Of a stretch of DNA of 60,223 nucleotides, positions 50,366 to 59,002 are shown one piece after another; position 1 is the stretch's first letter; each line of letters begins with the position of its first letter. The stretch comes from Verrucomicrobiota bacterium (GTDB taxonomy: Bacteria > Verrucomicrobiota > Verrucomicrobiia > Limisphaerales > UBA11358). The position numbers and the translations under genes were made by a program. Below the pieces are notes generated by a model, which was given only the letters and a program-made list of their open reading frames with translations, did no database searches and was not told where the DNA came from. The stretch spans positions 1 through 60,223 of the forward strand of contig JAGWNY010000018.1 in assembly GCA_028872915.1 (NCBI GenBank). The letters are read 5' to 3'.

Positions 50366-51132
50366 AAGGGGGGAACCTGAGATGTCCGGTAAAGCACATC
50401 CACGACGTTCCTGATGTATTGCTCGTCGGCCACGCCGTCGGTGGCTTCGGGCGGAAACTCCACCTTGGCGCGGAAATGCGCCGCCAGGTCGCCGAACAAT
50501 TCGACGCGCGCCACCGGGTCAAATTCGTCACGGCGCAGCAGCGATTGCAACGCGATGTCGGCTTCCATCGGCGAAACGTTTTGCCGGAGGCGGGCGATCA
50601 GATGCGGAAACCGCCGGAAGGAATTGAACTTGCCGGCCAGCAGCTGGTCCAGGTCCGGCTCCGCAACGCGCGGGCTGCGGACGACCACGGTGTTGGCGGC
50701 GAGGTCGCCGAGCCGCTGGCAGCGGGAGTTCAACCAGCACGCCACGCCGCCAACGAAGTAAAAGGCCGGCAGTTGATCCACAAACCGAAGCAGATTGCGG
50801 ACGACAATTTGGTTGAATTGCAGTTTCATGCCTTCCACGTCCATGACGCGCAGGCGAAAAAGCCGCTTTCCAATGGTCTGGCCGCGCCAGGTCCATTCAA
50901 AAAAAATTCCGTAGCCGATGCCAATGACAAACCAGCCGATGACATAAAAGGCAAAAGCAAATCCAGGACTCAAAACTCCTAGCAGGCCCAGCATGATTTC
51001 CAGGACGGTCAACAAGAGCTGGATGCAGAACTGGTCAATGAACCACGCGAGGAACCGCATTACCGGCCCGGCGAGCAATTGCGAAAACATGATTCCCTCC
51101 GGCGTGCGAATGGACAGGACGTTTGTTTTCAT
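50314..51132 (-). CDS. RDD-family membrane protein
   Basis: 272 aa. The RDD domain covers ~15-150: AGPVMRFLAWFIDQF (R/D motif), two long membrane helices, then FFEWTWRGQTIGKRLFRLRVMDVEG and the aromatic VVRNLLRFVDQLP. The cytoplasmic part (~165-255) contains Arg/Phe-rich helices. The last ~17 residues (RPKVQNSEPPAAALQL) are encoded by the hairpin repeat and look like a replaced C-terminus. It overlaps the SpoIIM gene by 4 bp and is the last gene of the MoxR/DUF58 operon. RDD proteins are usually envelope proteins of unknown biochemical role, sometimes ion antiporters. Confidence 0.87.
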   Translation of the reverse strand: MKTNVLSIRTPEGIMFSQLLAGPVMRFLAWFIDQFCIQLLLTVLEIMLGLLGVLSPGFAFAFYVIGWFVIGIGYGIFFEWTWRGQTIGKRLFRLRVMDVEGMKLQFNQIVVRNLLRFVDQLPAFYFVGGVACWLNSRCQRLGDLAANTVVVRSPRVAEPDLDQLLAGKFNSFRRFPHLIARLRQNVSPMEADIALQSLLRRDEFDPVARVELFGDLAAHFRAKVEFPPEATDGVADEQYIRNVVDVLYRTSQVPPFRPKVQNSEPPAAALQL

Positions 51133-52145
51133 TCGTCGGGATTGACGGCTTTCCGTGTTTTGCGCGCGCCGGATTTTGCAAGGAAGAGGATCAACAGAAT
51201 CAGTTCGATGCCGCCGAACGCGATTTTCGCGTTATAGGGAATCACGGGCTGATGATACTGTGAAAGGAACGCCTCGATGAATCCCGCCCACACCAGGAGA
51301 CAGCCGACGCCAAAAATCAGCGTGACCAAGTCACTGGAAATTTCGCGCAGCCGCGCCCGCAATGGGAGGCGGCTGCCGCGTCCGATGATGGTCCAGGCCA
51401 GCAGCAACCCAGCCTGGCCGGCAATCAAAATGGCCGGGATTTCAATCACACCGTGCGGCATCAGCCAACCGAGCAGAAATTGCGTCTCGCCCGCCCGAAT
51501 GTAATCCACCCCCACGGCGCCGAGAATCACACCGTTGTAAAACAGCATCAGGATGGTGCCAAAACCCCACGTCATGCCGAGCGCCAACGTGAAGACGGAG
51601 ACCTGGATATTGTGCGTCATCAACTCAGCGGAGAATGTTGTCTTCCAGCCATTCAACCTGTCGTGGGTCGCCTTTTCCTCCTCGGCCACGCGCTGGCGCG
51701 GGTCTTGCAACAGGCCTGGAAACGGCATGAGGACCGGCTTGGAGCCGGGATCAAAGGCAATCGCCATGCCGCCGAACAGGCAGCCGGCGATTGTGATGGC
51801 CAGGGAAAGATAAAACGCGCGAACATGCCGGCGGAACGTTTGCGGCAGCGTGTGGAAAAACCATTCCAGCGGGTAAAATCGGCGCTGCTTCCCGCGCGTC
51901 TCATGAATTTCGCCGTAGGCGCGCGCGACCAGGTTTTCCAGATAACGCCGCGTTTCCGGCTCGGACGAGAACGTCGTAATTTTCGCAAGGTCGGCGGCGG
52001 TGCGTTCGTAAAGCTGGTGAAAGAGTTGTAATTGCGCCAGCGACATCCGCGCGTTCGGCTCGATTTCGAGATGGTCGAGCATTTTTTCCAGCCCGTTCCA
52101 GAACGGCCGTTCATTCGCGATGAACCGTTGCAAATCCACGATCAT
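51129..52145 (-). CDS. SpoIIM-family (stage II sporulation protein M-like) membrane protein
   Basis: 338 aa. A soluble N-terminal helical domain (~1-100) is followed by five to six membrane helices. The SpoIIM pattern is in the middle: NIQVSVFTLALGMTWGFGTILMLFYNGVILG and GWLMPHGVIEIPAILIAGQAGL, with the conserved HG.IEI. In firmicutes SpoIIM works in septal peptidoglycan hydrolysis during engulfment. In non-sporulating bacteria it accompanies MoxR-DUF58-RDD genes, exactly as here, so an envelope role is inferred. It is 34 bp after the DUF58 gene; that gap contains a partial copy of the hairpin repeat. Confidence 0.9.
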   Translation of the reverse strand: MIVDLQRFIANERPFWNGLEKMLDHLEIEPNARMSLAQLQLFHQLYERTAADLAKITTFSSEPETRRYLENLVARAYGEIHETRGKQRRFYPLEWFFHTLPQTFRRHVRAFYLSLAITIAGCLFGGMAIAFDPGSKPVLMPFPGLLQDPRQRVAEEEKATHDRLNGWKTTFSAELMTHNIQVSVFTLALGMTWGFGTILMLFYNGVILGAVGVDYIRAGETQFLLGWLMPHGVIEIPAILIAGQAGLLLAWTIIGRGSRLPLRARLREISSDLVTLIFGVGCLLVWAGFIEAFLSQYHQPVIPYNAKIAFGGIELILLILFLAKSGARKTRKAVNPDE

Positions 52146-52179
52146 AGTTCAAAGTCAAAGACGCCGCTCCGGATTTGAG

Positions 52180-53577
52180 TCACAAAAGCTGCCTTTGTTT
52201 AACGTTCAAGTATTGCGACACCAGTTCGGCGCTCAACCGTTCGTTATTGAGCAGCGAAAATTGCACACCGATGCGCTGCAAAATCTTTTTCAGTTCGCGC
52301 AATTTCTGCCAGCGCAGATGGCCGCCGAGTTCGTTGTATAGATCATCAATGCCAGTCACGTTCGGATTGGAAAAAATGGGTTTTAGCCCCGATGGCTGGA
52401 TCATGTTGACCAGCACCAAATGCTGGCGCCGGATCAACTCCAGGTTGCGGACAAAGCTTTCCGCCACCGCTGGATCTTCGAGGTCGGTCAAAAAAATCAG
52501 CAGCGCGCGGCGGCGGAGGCGCAGTCGGACGAACGTGAATAATTCGTCAAAATCCGGCGTGACGATTTCGGGCTGCAACGTGTAAAGCGCGTCGCGGCAG
52601 GTATTGTAATGCGCCTGGCCATTTTTCGCGCGGACGAATTTTTCCACCTTGTTCGTTGCCGTCACCAATCCGAACAAATCGCCCTGCTGCTCGGCCGCCA
52701 ATCCGAGCACCAGGGCGGCGGTCACGAAGCGTTCCAATACGGTGGTTCCCGGTTCAAGACTGAAAACTCCCGGTTGAGCCTTGCCGTCCGGCGATGTTGA
52801 AGCTTGAACCTTGAGGCCGGAATCTCGAACTTTCCGCGCCGCGAGCCGCGAGGCGTCAATGACTACATAAACCTCCTGCGTCTTTTCGATTTGAAAAACT
52901 TTTGTAATAGGCCGGCCGCGGCGGGCTGTGGCCTTCCAGTGGATTTCGTCGTAGCCGTCGCCGGGGATGTATTCGCGCAATTTCTCGAAATCACGGCCTT
53001 TGCCGACCTGTCGTTGGGCATGCAAGCCGAACTGGCCGCGGTTCAAAAACAGCGCGGCGAGATTTTTGCGTTCGTCCAACAAATTCGGATAAATGCGGAC
53101 TTCGGACTGCACGGGAAACGATTTTCGAGCCGACCAAAATCCCAACGGCGAGGCGCCTTCGGCAAAAATCCGGTCGAATTTGTAATTCCCGCGTTTGAGC
53201 GGCATGCAAGGCCAGGCCAGCCGCGACCATTCGCTCTGTGCGGGCAAAATGGCGTCCAGTTCGTCGGATGCTGCCTTGATTTCGGGCGGCCAGGCTAATC
53301 CGAGCCGCAATGGCCGTCTGCGTTGCCGGCTGTTCCGAATCCGCAATTCCAGTTTTGCCTCGCGCCCCTTCGACATGCGCGCCACCGCCTGAAGTTCGAC
53401 GCCGATTCCGGCGAGATTTTTGCGCGCCCAGGCGGCGTCGGCTGCCGCCACCAAAAAAAGTCCGCTGATAAACAGCACCGAAACAACTGTCGCGCCCGGC
53501 GCTACCGCCGCAAGAAAGGCGAATGGCAGCACGACAGTGGCCACCCAAAACAACAACCTGGAACGCGGGACGATCAT
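52180..53577 (-). CDS. DUF58 (vWA-like) protein with repeat-derived insertion
   Basis: 465 aa. Two N-terminal membrane helices (~5-48), then a beta-rich domain, then the DUF58 hallmark REYIPGDGYDEIHWKATARRGRPITKVFQIEKTQEVYVVIDASR in segments (~201-244), part of a vWA-like fold. Between residues ~250 and 279, about 30 residues rich in S/P/G (SGLKVQASTSPDGKAQPGVF) break the expected continuity of DASRL...TTVLERFVTAAL. They coincide with a copy of the local hairpin repeat. It overlaps moxR by 4 bp. DUF58 and MoxR ATPases are partners in membrane-complex maturation or envelope stress. Confidence 0.9.
   Translation of the reverse strand: MIVPRSRLLFWVATVVLPFAFLAAVAPGATVVSVLFISGLFLVAAADAAWARKNLAGIGVELQAVARMSKGREAKLELRIRNSRQRRRPLRLGLAWPPEIKAASDELDAILPAQSEWSRLAWPCMPLKRGNYKFDRIFAEGASPLGFWSARKSFPVQSEVRIYPNLLDERKNLAALFLNRGQFGLHAQRQVGKGRDFEKLREYIPGDGYDEIHWKATARRGRPITKVFQIEKTQEVYVVIDASRLAARKVRDSGLKVQASTSPDGKAQPGVFSLEPGTTVLERFVTAALVLGLAAEQQGDLFGLVTATNKVEKFVRAKNGQAHYNTCRDALYTLQPEIVTPDFDELFTFVRLRLRRRALLIFLTDLEDPAVAESFVRNLELIRRQHLVLVNMIQPSGLKPIFSNPNVTGIDDLYNELGGHLRWQKLRELKKILQRIGVQFSLLNNERLSAELVSQYLNVKQRQLL
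52748..52823. repeat. Dispersed hairpin repeat, copy C, inserted in frame within the DUF58 gene
   Basis: The plus strand contains TTCAAGACTGAAAACTC, GGTTGAGCC, a GC-rich centre (GCCGTCCGGCGA), then GCTTGAACCTTGAGGCC. This is the same order of half-sites as the intergenic copies at 50301 and 57401. Translated on the minus strand it gives the S/P/G-rich insert of the DUF58 protein without breaking the frame. Confidence 0.6.
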
Positions 53578-54533
53578 CTGGGCACCGCAATTTGCTGGAG
53601 GATTTGCTGGATGATCTCGGCAACGCTCAAACCTTCGATTTCAAATTCCGGCCGCAGAATCAACCGGTGTTCCAGGACGGCAGGCGTCATCGTTTTGATG
53701 TCGTCGGGCGTCACAAAATCACGGCCGGACATGACGGCGAAGGCGCGGGCGGCCATGATGAGAGATTGGGTGGCGCGGGGTCCGGCCCCGACGAGAATGC
53801 TTTCATGGGAGCGCGTGGCGCGCACGATGTCCACGAGATAGGCAATCAATTCGTCGCGGATGACAATGGCGGCGAGGCCGGCGCGCAATTCCTTCAAGTC
53901 CTCCACCTTGATGACCGGTTGGACGACGCCCTGCGCGAGGAGGGTTTCAGGTGCGTCGCTGGTCATTGTCCGTTGAGCGAGCGACAATTCCCCGGCGCGG
54001 TCCGGGGCAGCCATCGTGATTTTGATCATGAACCGGTCCTTTTGCGCTTCGGGCAGCGGATAAGTGCCCTCGTATTCAATCGGGTTTTGCGTGGCGAACA
54101 CGGTAAAATTCGGCGGCAGATGATGCGTCTCCCGGTCAATCGTTACCAAGCGCTCCTGCATGGCTTGCAGCAAGGCCGATTGCGTCTTGGCGGGCGCGCG
54201 GTTGATTTCATCGGCGAGCAGGAACGAAGTGAAGATCGGCCCTTTGATGAGGGAAAATTCATTGTGCTGCAAATTAAAGACGTTCGTGCCGGTAATGTCG
54301 GCGGGCATAAGGTCGGGTGTGAACTGGATGCGGCCAAAATCCGCGCCGAGCACGTGGGCGAGCGTACGCACGAGCAGCGTTTTGGCGACACCGGGGACGC
54401 CTTCGACCAGCGCATGGTTGCCTGTAAAAATGGCGATCAGCGCTTTTTCGATCACCTCGTGCTGGCCGATGATGACCTTGCCGGTTTCGTGCCGCGCTTG
54501 CGTGAGGACTTCCTTGAGTCGTTCGGTGTTCAT
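53574..54533 (-). CDS. MoxR-family AAA+ ATPase
   Basis: 319 aa. It has the order expected of MoxR proteins. Walker A is GVPGVAKT (45-52), followed by RIQFTPDLMPADITGTNVFN and GPIFTSFLLADEINRAPAKTQSALLQAM (Walker B and sensor region). TVFATQNPIEYEGTYPLPEAQKDRFM is the MoxR signature with sensor 1 and the Arg finger. The lid domain covers ~230-315. It acts as a chaperone-like ATPase with vWA/DUF58 partners. It overlaps DUF58 downstream and DUF4350 upstream by 4 bp each, making it the centre of the operon. Confidence 0.95.
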   Translation of the reverse strand: MNTERLKEVLTQARHETGKVIIGQHEVIEKALIAIFTGNHALVEGVPGVAKTLLVRTLAHVLGADFGRIQFTPDLMPADITGTNVFNLQHNEFSLIKGPIFTSFLLADEINRAPAKTQSALLQAMQERLVTIDRETHHLPPNFTVFATQNPIEYEGTYPLPEAQKDRFMIKITMAAPDRAGELSLAQRTMTSDAPETLLAQGVVQPVIKVEDLKELRAGLAAIVIRDELIAYLVDIVRATRSHESILVGAGPRATQSLIMAARAFAVMSGRDFVTPDDIKTMTPAVLEHRLILRPEFEIEGLSVAEIIQQILQQIAVPR

Positions 54534-55762
54534 AACGTTTGTTTTCGAGTTCCGAGGATTTCGGAAATTTTTTTGTAGGTTTCAACCGGGTTCCGGTCCT
54601 TGTTGGACAGGGAGTTCCCGGAGGAGAAGACGGTCTCGGCTTGCTGGAGCCGCGCCGACGGTTTTTTTCCTTTTTTGGCGGTGGATTTTTTCCATTCGGC
54701 GAAACAGGTTGCCAGCAAATCGCGTGGCGCGATGCTGCGCCGGAGCAAATTTACAAAGCCGGTGGCGAAATCCTTTCCGGCGACGAAATTTTCCCGTTTT
54801 TCCTCGGCGAGGGATGGGACGAGACTGGTGGAGTTTTTCCAGATGAACAAACCGGCAAGCAGAATCAAGCCCGCCACCAAGCCTTGCAGGCGATATTTTC
54901 GCATCAGCGCCGCCACGCCGGAGGTTTCGAGAATGCCAAAATGCGCTTCGTCAAAAACGACGTTCCTGGCCGGGCCGACCAGCCACGCGAGGAAATCCGC
55001 GTGTCGGTCGGCGGCCATCGCTTCGTTGCTGACAAAATAAGAATCCGTGGCCAGGACGACGGAGCCGCGGTCGAATTTGTGCTCAACGACCACGGGGTCC
55101 GGGCCGCGGGTGTAAATTACCCGCCACGCGGACGCGAGGTTCGTGAAGACGATGCCGCTGTGCCAGTCCAGCGTCTGTGGAAGATGTAAATCCGTCTGGT
55201 TGACGACGGTCGCCGGTGCGTAAACGTCACCATCGGGCGTCAACTTTCGGAAGGCTGTGTGAAATCCCCATTCTTCTTCGAGCGCAACCCAGGATTCTTC
55301 GTCGTCTGGATGGTGGCTTCCTTTCCTGGCCCGCCTGGGCGGCGTCATTTTTTTCACTGAATTGGTGTCTTCCTCCCCATTGAAATGGAAAATTTGCGGC
55401 TCGGTCTGAGGATAAAAAGCGATGACCAGTCGTCCGTCGCGCGCGAGAAAATCCCGGATTTGGCGGTAGTCGTCGGGCGAGAGCCAGTCCCATTCAAAGC
55501 GGTTTCCGGCCAGGTGCAGATAAACCGTTTGCGGCTTCTCGGGCAGCCGGTCCGACGCGCTGAAGTCGCGCCGCACGGACAAGCCGGGGATTTTTTTAAG
55601 ACTTTCGTAAAGGGCCATGGTGCCGAGCGGATCCGCCCGCAGCGAGGAATACGGCGGATAGACGTCGCCGGCGGCAAAGCGAAGTTCGAACAATTCGACG
55701 ATGCCGAACGCAAACGCCGCTGTGCAGCCGAGCACGACCACGATGGGAAAATACTTTCTCAT
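54530..55762 (-). CDS. DUF4350-domain membrane protein
   Basis: 410 aa from the ATG at 55762 (MRKYFPIVVVLGCTAAF). That start overlaps the upstream stop by 4 bp; the 300-bp upstream open frame is a shadow. It has an N-terminal membrane anchor (~5-22) and a DUF4350-like region (~35-270, YPPYSSLRADPLGTMALYESLKKIPG; DYRQIRDFLARDGRLVIAF; VLATDSYFVSNEAM), resembling a glutamine-amidotransferase-like GATase fold. A second helix (~293-312) and a ~95-residue cytoplasmic helical tail follow. It always travels with MoxR/DUF58 genes in related clusters. Function is unknown. Confidence 0.85.
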   Translation of the reverse strand: MRKYFPIVVVLGCTAAFAFGIVELFELRFAAGDVYPPYSSLRADPLGTMALYESLKKIPGLSVRRDFSASDRLPEKPQTVYLHLAGNRFEWDWLSPDDYRQIRDFLARDGRLVIAFYPQTEPQIFHFNGEEDTNSVKKMTPPRRARKGSHHPDDEESWVALEEEWGFHTAFRKLTPDGDVYAPATVVNQTDLHLPQTLDWHSGIVFTNLASAWRVIYTRGPDPVVVEHKFDRGSVVLATDSYFVSNEAMAADRHADFLAWLVGPARNVVFDEAHFGILETSGVAALMRKYRLQGLVAGLILLAGLFIWKNSTSLVPSLAEEKRENFVAGKDFATGFVNLLRRSIAPRDLLATCFAEWKKSTAKKGKKPSARLQQAETVFSSGNSLSNKDRNPVETYKKISEILGTRKQTL

Positions 55763-57399
55763 CCAGCGGATTTCAGCCGTTCCACGTTGGACGCGAACCG
55801 GTTCACCATATCGGAATTGACCTCGTGCATCCCATACCAGATACGCTCGAAGGCGGAAATGTTGTCGGCGAAAACCGGGAGCAGCTCCGGGAGGGAGTGG
55901 CCGCGCCGGCGCAACTCGTGCTCGTAATCGCGGTTTGACTTGAAGCGGGCGATGCGGATGAGATTCCGCGCCGCCAAATGCGCCAGGCTGGCCAGGTAGA
56001 AGGCGCGCATGGCGAGCCGGAATTCGCCGCGGGCGAGTAGCTCGCGGGCGAGCGTCGTCCATCCATCTTCGGGCAACTGGTCGGCGCCCACATCTTCATC
56101 GGCTATGTCCGGAACGGGCAAAATCGCAGCGGTCGGAACGATGGTGCGGGATTTGTGCCGATTGCGCCAGACACGATACAGGAACACGCCGAGCGCGGAT
56201 GCGACAACAACTACCAGTGTCCAAAGCAACAACTGCACGGACTCGCCCCAATCCCAATTGGTGTTTGGCTCGTACGAAACCGGATGCCGGCGGTGGAACA
56301 GCTTTCTCAGCAACTCATCAAGCCAGTGCAAAAAGGCGCGCGCCCACCGGCGGAGCATGGCGCCAATGTTGTCAAAAAATTTTTCGATGATGCCTTCGCT
56401 GGCGGCCGTCTCCGCGATTTTTTCCCGGGGCATTCGCCACGTGTATTTGCGCTCGTGGATCGTCTGGTTGATGGCCCGGTCCAATTCCTGCGGCGAAATT
56501 TGCGGGACGTTTTGCGAACCGGAGGATGGCACGGCGGCGGCTGTGACCGGGGCGGAAAGAAAAATCGCGGAGAAAATAAAGAAGACGGCGGCGATTTTTT
56601 GCGTGGAGCGGAGAAGCTGTTTTAAGTCCGCCTTCAAATCCCCGCCGGATTGAAGCGACTCGCCATAAAAACAGCGCAGCGCGTAAAATGTTTTCAAAAT
56701 CGGGTCCACGCAAAGATAGGTCAGCCCGAACATCGCGGCAAAAAATGTGGTATTCAACATGCCCCACGGGCTTCTGGTAAAAACGGATTGGATGCCAAAA
56801 AGCATTTTGAACAGTTGCGGCAGGGCCAGGCACACCGCGGCCCAGTTCAGGAAAACATAAAATGCAAAACCGAGCAGCACGGCGAGCGCGGCGTTGTTTT
56901 GCGCCGGCCATAACGCGGCCTGCCGGCAAGACTTTTTGAACAAAGCGGCGGCGCCTTCTTCGCCGTCCGCGAGAGCCGTGGCATTTTGATGGAAAGCATA
57001 GACCCACGCGAACGGTAGGACTGGCAGGAGTGATAACGGAATGAGAAACAGGCCCAACGGCTGCAAAATCAATTGCGTGAGCAGAATCCGCGTGGCGCGG
57101 CCCAGGTTCAGGGCCGGCGGCGGCTGGATGGCGATCTGAGCGCGGATGCGGCGTGCAAAAACGGCCTGCCAAAATTTCATCCAGACAAACAAAACGGCCA
57201 TCGCGAGACTGGCGTCGGCCAGATGCTGGTTCGCAAAGGGACTGCGGCTCATGTCTGTCCAGAAAAACAGCAGACCGAGCACGAATGGAATGGATCCCAG
57301 ATAATACACCGCCAGCGTCGCGACCGGCGCGGTGCGCAGGCGATGCACGGCCTCTTCGATGAGATCGAATGCGCCTTTGCCTTTTTGCCGCCATTTCAT
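55759..57399 (-). CDS. Polytopic membrane protein with C-terminal DUF4129
   Basis: 546 aa from the ATG at 57399 (MKWRQKGKGAFDLIEEAVHRLR); an upstream TTG is less likely. The N-terminal ~280 residues have about six membrane helices arranged like the glycerophosphodiester-phosphodiesterase-associated membrane domain. A signal-like helix (~268-290) and a periplasmic linker follow, then a further helix (~395-415). The C-terminal DUF4129 domain (~450-540) has LARELLARGEFRLAMRAFYLASL and RDYEHELRRRG. DUF4129 is found at the C-terminus of transglutaminase-like and MoxR-cluster proteins. It overlaps the DUF4350 gene by 4 bp. Confidence 0.83.
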   Translation of the reverse strand: MKWRQKGKGAFDLIEEAVHRLRTAPVATLAVYYLGSIPFVLGLLFFWTDMSRSPFANQHLADASLAMAVLFVWMKFWQAVFARRIRAQIAIQPPPALNLGRATRILLTQLILQPLGLFLIPLSLLPVLPFAWVYAFHQNATALADGEEGAAALFKKSCRQAALWPAQNNAALAVLLGFAFYVFLNWAAVCLALPQLFKMLFGIQSVFTRSPWGMLNTTFFAAMFGLTYLCVDPILKTFYALRCFYGESLQSGGDLKADLKQLLRSTQKIAAVFFIFSAIFLSAPVTAAAVPSSGSQNVPQISPQELDRAINQTIHERKYTWRMPREKIAETAASEGIIEKFFDNIGAMLRRWARAFLHWLDELLRKLFHRRHPVSYEPNTNWDWGESVQLLLWTLVVVVASALGVFLYRVWRNRHKSRTIVPTAAILPVPDIADEDVGADQLPEDGWTTLARELLARGEFRLAMRAFYLASLAHLAARNLIRIARFKSNRDYEHELRRRGHSLPELLPVFADNISAFERIWYGMHEVNSDMVNRFASNVERLKSAG

Positions 57400-57400
57400 A

Positions 57401-57474
57401 AGTTCAAAGTTCAATGTTCAAAGTTGAGCCGTCGGCGGACGCCGCGGATGGATCTGAACTTTGAACCTGGAGCC
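57401..57474. repeat. Dispersed hairpin repeat, copy B, in the DUF4129 upstream gap
   Basis: Tandem TTCAAAGTTCAATG and TTCAAAGTTGAGCC are followed by a GC-rich centre (GTCGGCGGACGCC) and then CTGAACTTTGAACCTGGAGCC. The outer halves are complementary, so a hairpin forms. It fills the 81-bp gap between the small cysteine-rich gene and the DUF4129 gene. Confidence 0.7.
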
Positions 57475-57480
57475 GGGAAA

Positions 57481-57807
57481 TCATTCTCTATTAATCCGAT
57501 GGACATGCCAGAGCGTTCCTTCGTGGAACGAATCCGGCAGCTTCAATAATCCCGCCCCAATCAGAAAAAAGAAAAACCACGCGACGAGCAGGCCGACCGC
57601 GCATTGCGCGAACCGGAAAATTTGCGTGAAGCCCAAACGCCGCGCGAGAGCCTTGGGCGTGAGCTTTTTAAGGCACGCGGCGCAGACCATGCGGTCATCG
57701 TGCTCGGTGATGCACTCCCGACAGAAAAATTGTTTGCACCCGGGGCAGCGCGCCACCGCCTCGCGCGCGGCGTGGTTGAAACAGCGTTGATGGGCGAGGG
57801 ATTGCAT
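57481..57807 (-). CDS. Small cysteine-rich (B-box-like) membrane protein
   Basis: 108 aa. A zinc-binding motif lies in the first ~45 residues: CFNHAAREAVARCPGCKQFFCRECITEHDDRMVCAAC, a C/H pattern like B-box zinc fingers. One transmembrane helix (~70-88, AQCAVGLLVAWFFFFLIGAGLL) and a short tail complete it. B-box-like fingers on RDD/rhomboid/membrane proteins are common in Planctomycetes and Verrucomicrobia. It lies 12 bp downstream of the next gene in the operon. Partner unknown; probably protein-protein contact on the cytoplasmic face. Confidence 0.8.
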   Translation of the reverse strand: MQSLAHQRCFNHAAREAVARCPGCKQFFCRECITEHDDRMVCAACLKKLTPKALARRLGFTQIFRFAQCAVGLLVAWFFFFLIGAGLLKLPDSFHEGTLWHVHRINRE

Positions 57808-57819
57808 GGTCGCGGTGTT

Positions 57820-58419
57820 TCAGGAATCCAGGGGCGGCGGAACGTTCGGGTCGTCTGCAGCCAGGACGCCCGACGGCGCCCCGGCCGAAGTCGCAACCCA
57901 ACCCCGCAGTTGCGCGGAAACGGCCGCCGCTGAAAGCTCGCCCCCTTGGGCAGCGGCAATGAGGGGACGTATTTTTGCCAGCACCCGGCGGGTTTTGCGG
58001 ACACGACTCAGCGAAGGAAGCTCCTCAATTTGAACGGCGGTGCGCAATTCGCAGGCGCAGGTCGGGCCGCGGAGATTGTTGATCACAAAAGGGACAACCA
58101 ACAGCGTGGCAAGAATGGACCAGGTAATGACCGCTGCGATGTTCTTTAATGGAAACAGGCTTATCACAAGGACCACCAGACAGAAGACGACTGGCAATAT
58201 GAGAATGGCGTTCCAGACATTCCGCCGCGTGGTTTCCCGGATAGTGAGGGTCTGAACGTCGCGGAAATAGAAACGCTTGTAACTTTCGGTGTAGCCGCTG
58301 GATTCAACGTGCAGCAAATGATCCGGCCCCAGCCACAGACTGAAGCGGGATTGGACGGCGATGGCCAACAGGCCGCGCGCGCGGGCTCGTGTCAAGCGTT
58401 GATAGGAGAAGTCGGACAC
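57820..58419 (-). CDS. Two-helix membrane protein, PH-like N-terminal region
   Basis: 199 aa with a GTG start (VSDFSYQRLTRARARG) 4 bp after the stop of the upstream gene. The longer open frame before this start runs through the upstream gene and is rejected. A beta-rich N-terminus (~15-65, FSLWLGPDHLLHVESSGYTESYKRFYFRDVQTLTI) resembles a small PH-like bacterial domain. Two membrane helices follow (~72-95 and ~97-118), then a soluble C-terminus ending in a Pro-rich tail. No confident family. Co-transcription with the flanking genes is near certain from the spacing. Confidence 0.7.
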   Translation of the reverse strand: MSDFSYQRLTRARARGLLAIAVQSRFSLWLGPDHLLHVESSGYTESYKRFYFRDVQTLTIRETTRRNVWNAILILPVVFCLVVLVISLFPLKNIAAVITWSILATLLVVPFVINNLRGPTCACELRTAVQIEELPSLSRVRKTRRVLAKIRPLIAAAQGGELSAAAVSAQLRGWVATSAGAPSGVLAADDPNVPPPLDS

Positions 58420-58423
58420 GGGG

Positions 58424-58999
58424 TCAGCGGCGGGTGGCGAGGACGATGAACAAGGTTGCCCAGCCGCCGATTTGCAGGAGGGAGATAACGATGGCGGCGA
58501 CGGCGCGAATCCGGGTGCGGTGCAAAATACTTCGCGGGGCCTTCCAATAGCGGATGGCGACGAACAACGCCATTGGCGCGGTGACCAGGGTGAAATAAAA
58601 AATGAGCATTGGCAGGATTGCCAGCGCCAGGGCAATGCTGTCGTAGAGCGTGCGCTCGTTGTCGAGGCTTTCGATTTTGCCCTTGGTTTTCCCGGTTTCC
58701 AGGCAGGTGGGGCAAAGATGCCGCCCGTCGAGTTCGCAATCGCACAGCGCGCAGAGGAATCGCCCGCAGCCGTCGCACGGCCGCGCCGCTTTTTTTTGGG
58801 GATGATAAAAGCAACTTGATTCGCCCTCCATCATAATGGTTTCGCCGCCTTGGCCGGCGCTGGTTTTGCGGAACAAGGCGGGAAACACCTCAACTTGCAG
58901 GCCCGATCCACACGCCGGGCACGGCGCAAAGGTCGGTTGGTTGAAAACGCCCTCCATGAGCCAGGCGCGGCACCTTGGACACTGAACCAGCGGATTCAT
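58424..58999 (-). CDS. Zinc-ribbon/B-box-like membrane protein
   Basis: 191 aa. The N-terminal zinc ribbon has two Cys pairs: CPRCRAW (~8-14) and CPACGSG (~28-34). A B-box-like cluster (~63-98, CFYHPQKKAARPCDGCGRFLCALCDCELDGRHLCPTC read in segments) follows. Two or three membrane helices (~120-185) form the C-terminus. It is similar in layout to the smaller cysteine-rich gene two positions downstream, so the operon carries two zinc-finger membrane adaptors. It begins 3 bp after the stop of the GYF_2-RDD gene. Confidence 0.8.
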   Translation of the reverse strand: MNPLVQCPRCRAWLMEGVFNQPTFAPCPACGSGLQVEVFPALFRKTSAGQGGETIMMEGESSCFYHPQKKAARPCDGCGRFLCALCDCELDGRHLCPTCLETGKTKGKIESLDNERTLYDSIALALAILPMLIFYFTLVTAPMALFVAIRYWKAPRSILHRTRIRAVAAIVISLLQIGGWATLFIVLATRR

Positions 59000-59002
59000 G
59001 AA

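Noticed and set aside
55763..56062. 100-codon N-terminal extension of the DUF4350 frame
   Set aside because: Arg/Pro-rich and out of frame within the DUF4129 domain; the internal ATG gives a signal anchor and 4-bp overlap.
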